Shown in pieces: positions 12,808-15,854 of a stretch of DNA of 15,854 nt. Position 1 is the first letter of the stretch. Every line of letters starts with the position of its first letter. The DNA lies in assembly GCA_038223165.1 (NCBI GenBank), contig JBBRHE010000070.1, positions 1 through 15,854 of the forward strand. Reading direction: 5' to 3'. Below the pieces are notes generated by a model. The model did not search any database. It saw only the letters and a list, made by a program, of their open reading frames with translations, and was not told where the DNA came from. Source of the DNA: DASYHQ01 sp038223165. GTDB lineage: Bacteria > Planctomycetota > Phycisphaerae > Tepidisphaerales > Tepidisphaeraceae. The position numbers were made by a program, and so were the translations under genes.

Positions 12808-14283
12808 ATGTCCGTTCGTCACTCATCATTCCGCATCGCGTTGCTCTCACTGGCGCTTACCGGTCGTTGCGTCGCTGCGCCACCGACGACGCAAACCACC
12901 AGCGACCCCGCGGTCCTTCGCGACGCTGCGATCGTCGCGGTGAACGGTCTGCACGAATCGGCCGTCCGCGCCACGGTCGAGCGCGACACCGCAGCAGCGC
13001 GGGTCGAGGATTTATCTCGAACCAACACCACTTTGCGCGATCGTGTTGCGCAACTGGAGGCCAGCACCCGCCCTGCCGCGCCGACCACGAAGCCAACTGC
13101 GGTCGTGAAGCTTGGTGAATCAATTCAAGCGGCGATCGACAATGCGTCGGCAGGTGAGTTCATCCGGATCGAGCCCGGTGTTTACACGCAAGGGGTAAAG
13201 GTCGACCGCGCCGTAACGTTGTACGCCGACGTCGCAGGCAGTGTTACGCTCGATGGGCGCGACGTCCTGCCATTCGGTTTGGACATCACCACGGGGCGCG
13301 TCATCGGGTTGCGCGTCACGCGTTTTGCCAGTGATTTCGAAAGCGCAAAGGCAGCCGTGCGCGTACGCTGGAAGGGAAAGCTTGAGTTCTGCGATGTCGA
13401 CGAGAATGTCGGTACGGGCATCGGCATTCCCAAAGGCTCGCACGAGGCGCTCGTTAACGGTTGCCGGTCGCGCCGAAACGGTTACAGCGGGATCAGTGGC
13501 ACCGCGAGCAACGACGTGCGCATCCTCAACACCGAACTGCGCGCCAATAACGCCGGTCATGTCCTGAACCTCTCGCGCGCCGCTGCCGACCCGAAGCACT
13601 TCCTGACGATCGAGGAAGGCGAGGTCGCCAAGGGCATCGTCTCACCGGGCTACGGGTTCAATAAGTTCAGCCAGACGAATCGTCTGCTTGTCGATGGTCT
13701 TGTCACGCTCGACAACCGTGGGCCGGGCTTTTGGCTGGACATCGACAACCGCGACTACGTCATCCGCAACAGCACGATCGGTGGGGGTCGCCGGGCCAAA
13801 AAAGGCGCGCACGCATCACTGGGTCTCCAACTAGAGATCAACTTCGGTCCCGGCCGGGTCGAAGGGTGCACCTTCGTGCGCGGTGACGCTGCAGCACTGT
13901 CCATCTGCGAAAGCGTCGGTGTGACAGTCACGGGTTGCACGTTTCAGGACACCAGCCTCGAACTGCGCGCCATGACCGTGGGCAACCTCGACACCCGTGT
14001 CGTTAAAGGTCAAAGCGGGCAGAACGCGCCGATCCAGATCAAGGATATTACGATCACAGGCAACACGTTCGATCGCTCGAAGGTCCAGACAAGCCTCGGC
14101 GACTGGTCGATCGAAACCGCAAAAGACCGAAATATTGTCCTCGACGGCAACCTCTATCACGTGGATGCCGGCGCAACCTTGGTCCGATGGGGCAAACAGT
14201 CGTTTACAACAATACAAGATTTGAAAATCGGATTCGGGTGGGAAACGGGGACGGGACAACCCCAGACCCCTGCAAAACCGTAA
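12808..14283 (+). CDS. Exported right-handed beta-helix (pectin lyase-like) protein
   Basis: A 491-residue exported protein. A signal peptide spans 1-24 (hydrophobic ALLSLALTGRCVAA). Residues about 55-87 form a coiled coil (VERDTAAARVEDL, LRDRVAQLEA), followed by a Thr/Pro linker. From about 103, SIQAAIDNASAGEFIRIEPG begins a parallel beta-helix typical of NosD/DUF1565-like proteins, with repeated I-x-N-T/C-x-F-type rungs (RILNTELRANNAG, YVIRNSTIGGG, RVEGCTFVRG, TVTGCTFQDT, TITGNTFDRS) to about 460. Such folds bind or cleave polysaccharides, but no catalytic set is evident. The start at 12808 is preferred for its signal peptide and AGGAAG upstream; an ATG at 12550 would add 86 poor residues in front. 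The first part of the gene suggests trimer or dimer formation through the coil. Confidence 0.8.
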   Translation: MSVRHSSFRIALLSLALTGRCVAAPPTTQTTSDPAVLRDAAIVAVNGLHESAVRATVERDTAAARVEDLSRTNTTLRDRVAQLEASTRPAAPTTKPTAVVKLGESIQAAIDNASAGEFIRIEPGVYTQGVKVDRAVTLYADVAGSVTLDGRDVLPFGLDITTGRVIGLRVTRFASDFESAKAAVRVRWKGKLEFCDVDENVGTGIGIPKGSHEALVNGCRSRRNGYSGISGTASNDVRILNTELRANNAGHVLNLSRAAADPKHFLTIEEGEVAKGIVSPGYGFNKFSQTNRLLVDGLVTLDNRGPGFWLDIDNRDYVIRNSTIGGGRRAKKGAHASLGLQLEINFGPGRVEGCTFVRGDAAALSICESVGVTVTGCTFQDTSLELRAMTVGNLDTRVVKGQSGQNAPIQIKDITITGNTFDRSKVQTSLGDWSIETAKDRNIVLDGNLYHVDAGATLVRWGKQSFTTIQDLKIGFGWETGTGQPQTPAKP

Positions 14284-14351
14284 GAAAACGACGCATAACG
14301 TCATGGTCCATCGGCGTATCCAGCTTAGCGGGGCTCGCCAAGGGGCGCGTC

Positions 14352-14379
14352 TTGTGGCTTTGTGAAGGAACGGTACAAT
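14352..14379 (+). promoter_or_regulatory. Candidate sigma-70-type promoter of atpD
   Basis: TTGTGG (14352-14357) and TACAAT (14374-14379) are 16 bp apart; the -10 matches consensus at five of six places, the -35 at three. It lies about 80 bp before the atpD start in the 178-bp gap after the beta-helix gene. TTGACC at 14381 is another -35-like word but lacks a good -10 partner. Confidence 0.4.
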
Positions 14380-14398
14380 CTTGACCCTTTGTCGGATT

Positions 14399-14414
14399 GG
14401 CGCATTTTTGCGCC
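14399..14414 (+). other. Short hairpin in the atpD leader
   Basis: GGCGCA (14399-14404) pairs with TGCGCC (14409-14414) over a TTTT loop, 47 bp before the atpD start. The T residues are in the loop, not after the stem, so it is not a terminator. It would lie in the 5' leader of the transcript from the candidate promoter. Confidence 0.35.
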
Positions 14415-14461
14415 ACGCGCGTGACCCGCGCTCGGAGTGAGGACATAAACAGAGGATCGAC

Positions 14462-15854
14462 ATGCCGGCCACCGGACGTATTACGCAAGTCATCGGCTCG
14501 ACCTTCGACGTCGAGTTTCCCGAAGATCAACTGCCTGCCATCTACAACGCGCTGAAGATCACCGGTAGTGGTAGCAGCCACGGGTCGCCGGACATCAAGC
14601 TGATGGGCGAGGTCGCCAGCCACTTAGGCGGTGGGCGCGTTCGCGTGGTGGCGTTGGGCAGCACTGACGGTCTTCGTCGCGGGATGGACGCCCTCGATAC
14701 CGGCGCGCCCTTGAGCGTGCCGGTCGGTAAGGAAACGCTCGGCCGGGTGTTTAACCTGCTGGGTGAACCGATCGACAACCGTGGCCCGGTCAACGCGACC
14801 GCGAGCCGGCCGATTCACCGTGAGCCACCCGAGTTTACCGATCTAACCCCCAAAGCCGAGGTGTTCGAAACGGGCATCAAGGTTGTCGACTTGCTGACCC
14901 CGTTCCTTCGAGGTGGCAAAGCCGGGTTATTCGGTGGTGCAGGCCTTGGCAAGACGGTCGTCATTCAGGAATTGATCGCCCGTATCGCACAACAGCATGG
15001 TGGATATTCGGTCTTTGCTGGCGTGGGTGAGCGCACGCGTGAAGGCACCGACCTGTGGCTGGAAATGCAGGAAGCCGAGATCGGTAAGACCGGCAAGCAC
15101 GTCATCGACCAGACCGTCATGGTCTTCGGTCAGATGAACGAGCCACCGGGCGCGCGTCTGCGTGTGGCGCTGAGCGCGCTGACGATGGCTGAATATTTCC
15201 GTGATGAGAGTGGTGCCGACACGCTTTTGTTCGTCGATAACATTTTCCGCTTTACGCAGGCCGGTTCGGAAGTGTCGGCGTTGCTGGGTCGTATGCCGTC
15301 GGCCGTTGGTTACCAGCCCACACTGGCGACGGAAATGGGCGAACTGCAGGAACGTATCACGAGCACAAAGAACGGCGCCATCACGAGCGTGCAGGCCGTT
15401 TACGTGCCCGCCGACGACCCGACCGACCCGGCCCCTGCTAACGCGTTCGCCCACCTGGATGCGTTCATCTATCTCGAACGTAGCATTGCCAGCAAGGGCA
15501 TTTACCCCGCCGTCGACCCGCTCGCGTCGTCGTCGCGAGCCTTGTCAGCCGAAATCGTCGGTGAAGACCACTTCCGCATCGCCCGCGCGGTGCAGCAGAT
15601 GCTCCAGCGGTACCGCGATCTGCAGGACATCATCGCGATTCTGGGCGTGGACGAACTAAGTGAAGAAGACAAGCTGACCGTCAGCCGAGCCCGCAAAATC
15701 GAGCTGTTCTTCAGCCAGCCGTTCATCGTCGCCGAACAGTTCACGGGCTTCCCGGGTGTGTACGTGAAGCTCGCCGACACACTGCGCAGCTTCGAGGAAA
15801 TCGTCAGCGGCCGCGCCGACGACCTGCCCGAACAAGCCTTCCGCTACGTCGGCA
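14462..15854 (+). CDS. atpD: F1 ATP synthase subunit beta, cut by the window end
   Basis: The catalytic beta subunit of F1Fo ATP synthase, which binds ADP and phosphate in the F1 head at the membrane's inner face. All 464 visible codons are open; usual length is about 470-480, so only the last dozen or so residues are missing. Motifs are the N-terminal barrel GRITQVIGSTFDVEFP, the P-loop GGAGLGKT (158-165), the catalytic Glu190 in GVGERTREG, LLFVDNIFRFTQAGSEVSAL, GRMPSAVGYQPTLATEMG and the C-terminal DELSEED. Leu replaces Val in the P-loop, a conservative change. AGAGGA sits five bases before the ATG. The gene follows a beta-helix gene, not atpG, so it appears detached from the rest of an atp operon, or begins one. 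The sequence looks like the ordinary F-type, not the N-ATPase type. Confidence 0.97.
   Translation, partial: MPATGRITQVIGSTFDVEFPEDQLPAIYNALKITGSGSSHGSPDIKLMGEVASHLGGGRVRVVALGSTDGLRRGMDALDTGAPLSVPVGKETLGRVFNLLGEPIDNRGPVNATASRPIHREPPEFTDLTPKAEVFETGIKVVDLLTPFLRGGKAGLFGGAGLGKTVVIQELIARIAQQHGGYSVFAGVGERTREGTDLWLEMQEAEIGKTGKHVIDQTVMVFGQMNEPPGARLRVALSALTMAEYFRDESGADTLLFVDNIFRFTQAGSEVSALLGRMPSAVGYQPTLATEMGELQERITSTKNGAITSVQAVYVPADDPTDPAPANAFAHLDAFIYLERSIASKGIYPAVDPLASSSRALSAEIVGEDHFRIARAVQQMLQRYRDLQDIIAILGVDELSEEDKLTVSRARKIELFFSQPFIVAEQFTGFPGVYVKLADTLRSFEEIVSGRADDLPEQAFRYVG

Noticed and set aside
14399..14414. Terminator ahead of atpD
   Set aside because: The T residues are in the loop, and no T-tract follows the stem.

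Overview
The window is about 16 kb of G+C-rich bacterial chromosome, roughly 60% G+C by eye. Gene content and style suggest a planctomycete, most likely class Phycisphaerae. The clues are an AtpD with the GGAGLGKT P-loop and GERTREGTDLWLEM motif, secreted Gly-rich and beta-helix proteins, a Gfo/Idh/MocA oxidoreductase, and many dispersed palindromic repeats. This placement is inferred from the sequence alone. No phage, IS element, CRISPR array, tRNA or rRNA gene is visible.

Left part (1-4400): the last codons of what is probably cytochrome c oxidase subunit III are followed by a subunit IV-like membrane protein (+). Convergent to it is asnB (-), a complete glutamine-dependent asparagine synthetase or amidotransferase. 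After a 330-bp divergent gap come a Dabb-domain protein and a GH5-like clan-A glycosidase (+), separated by a palindromic repeat.

Middle (4400-9900): a HerA/DUF87-type ATPase and a soluble CapD/FlaA1-type nucleotide-sugar dehydratase lie on the minus strand, with a terminator-like hairpin between them. The capD frame carries an in-frame insertion made by a 97-bp palindromic repeat. Upstream of capD lie a 29-bp near-perfect palindrome, a 37-residue single-pass membrane protein with its own strong terminator (+), and 840 bp without a gene. That gene-free stretch holds two large inverted-repeat elements, a helically phased array of six AAMCGAC repeats and an rRNA-leader-like boxA (-).

Right part (9900-15854): a Gfo/Idh/MocA oxidoreductase and an RNase HI-family protein with a C-terminal zinc-ribbon-like tail (-) face, divergently, two exported proteins (+). 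These are a Gly-rich protein with Spy/CpxP-like LTxxQ motifs and a right-handed beta-helix protein. The window ends inside atpD (+), which has its own promoter-like sequence and is not preceded by atpG.

The genes do not form one pathway. Respiration and energy (cox, atpD), envelope or polysaccharide metabolism (asnB, capD, glycosidase, beta-helix) and nucleic-acid handling (HerA-like, RNase H) are interleaved as short transcription units. I see no convincing new defence or mobile system. The most notable features are the repeat insertion read as protein inside capD, the repeat-rich gene-free region 9022-9864, and the unlisted 37-residue membrane protein.
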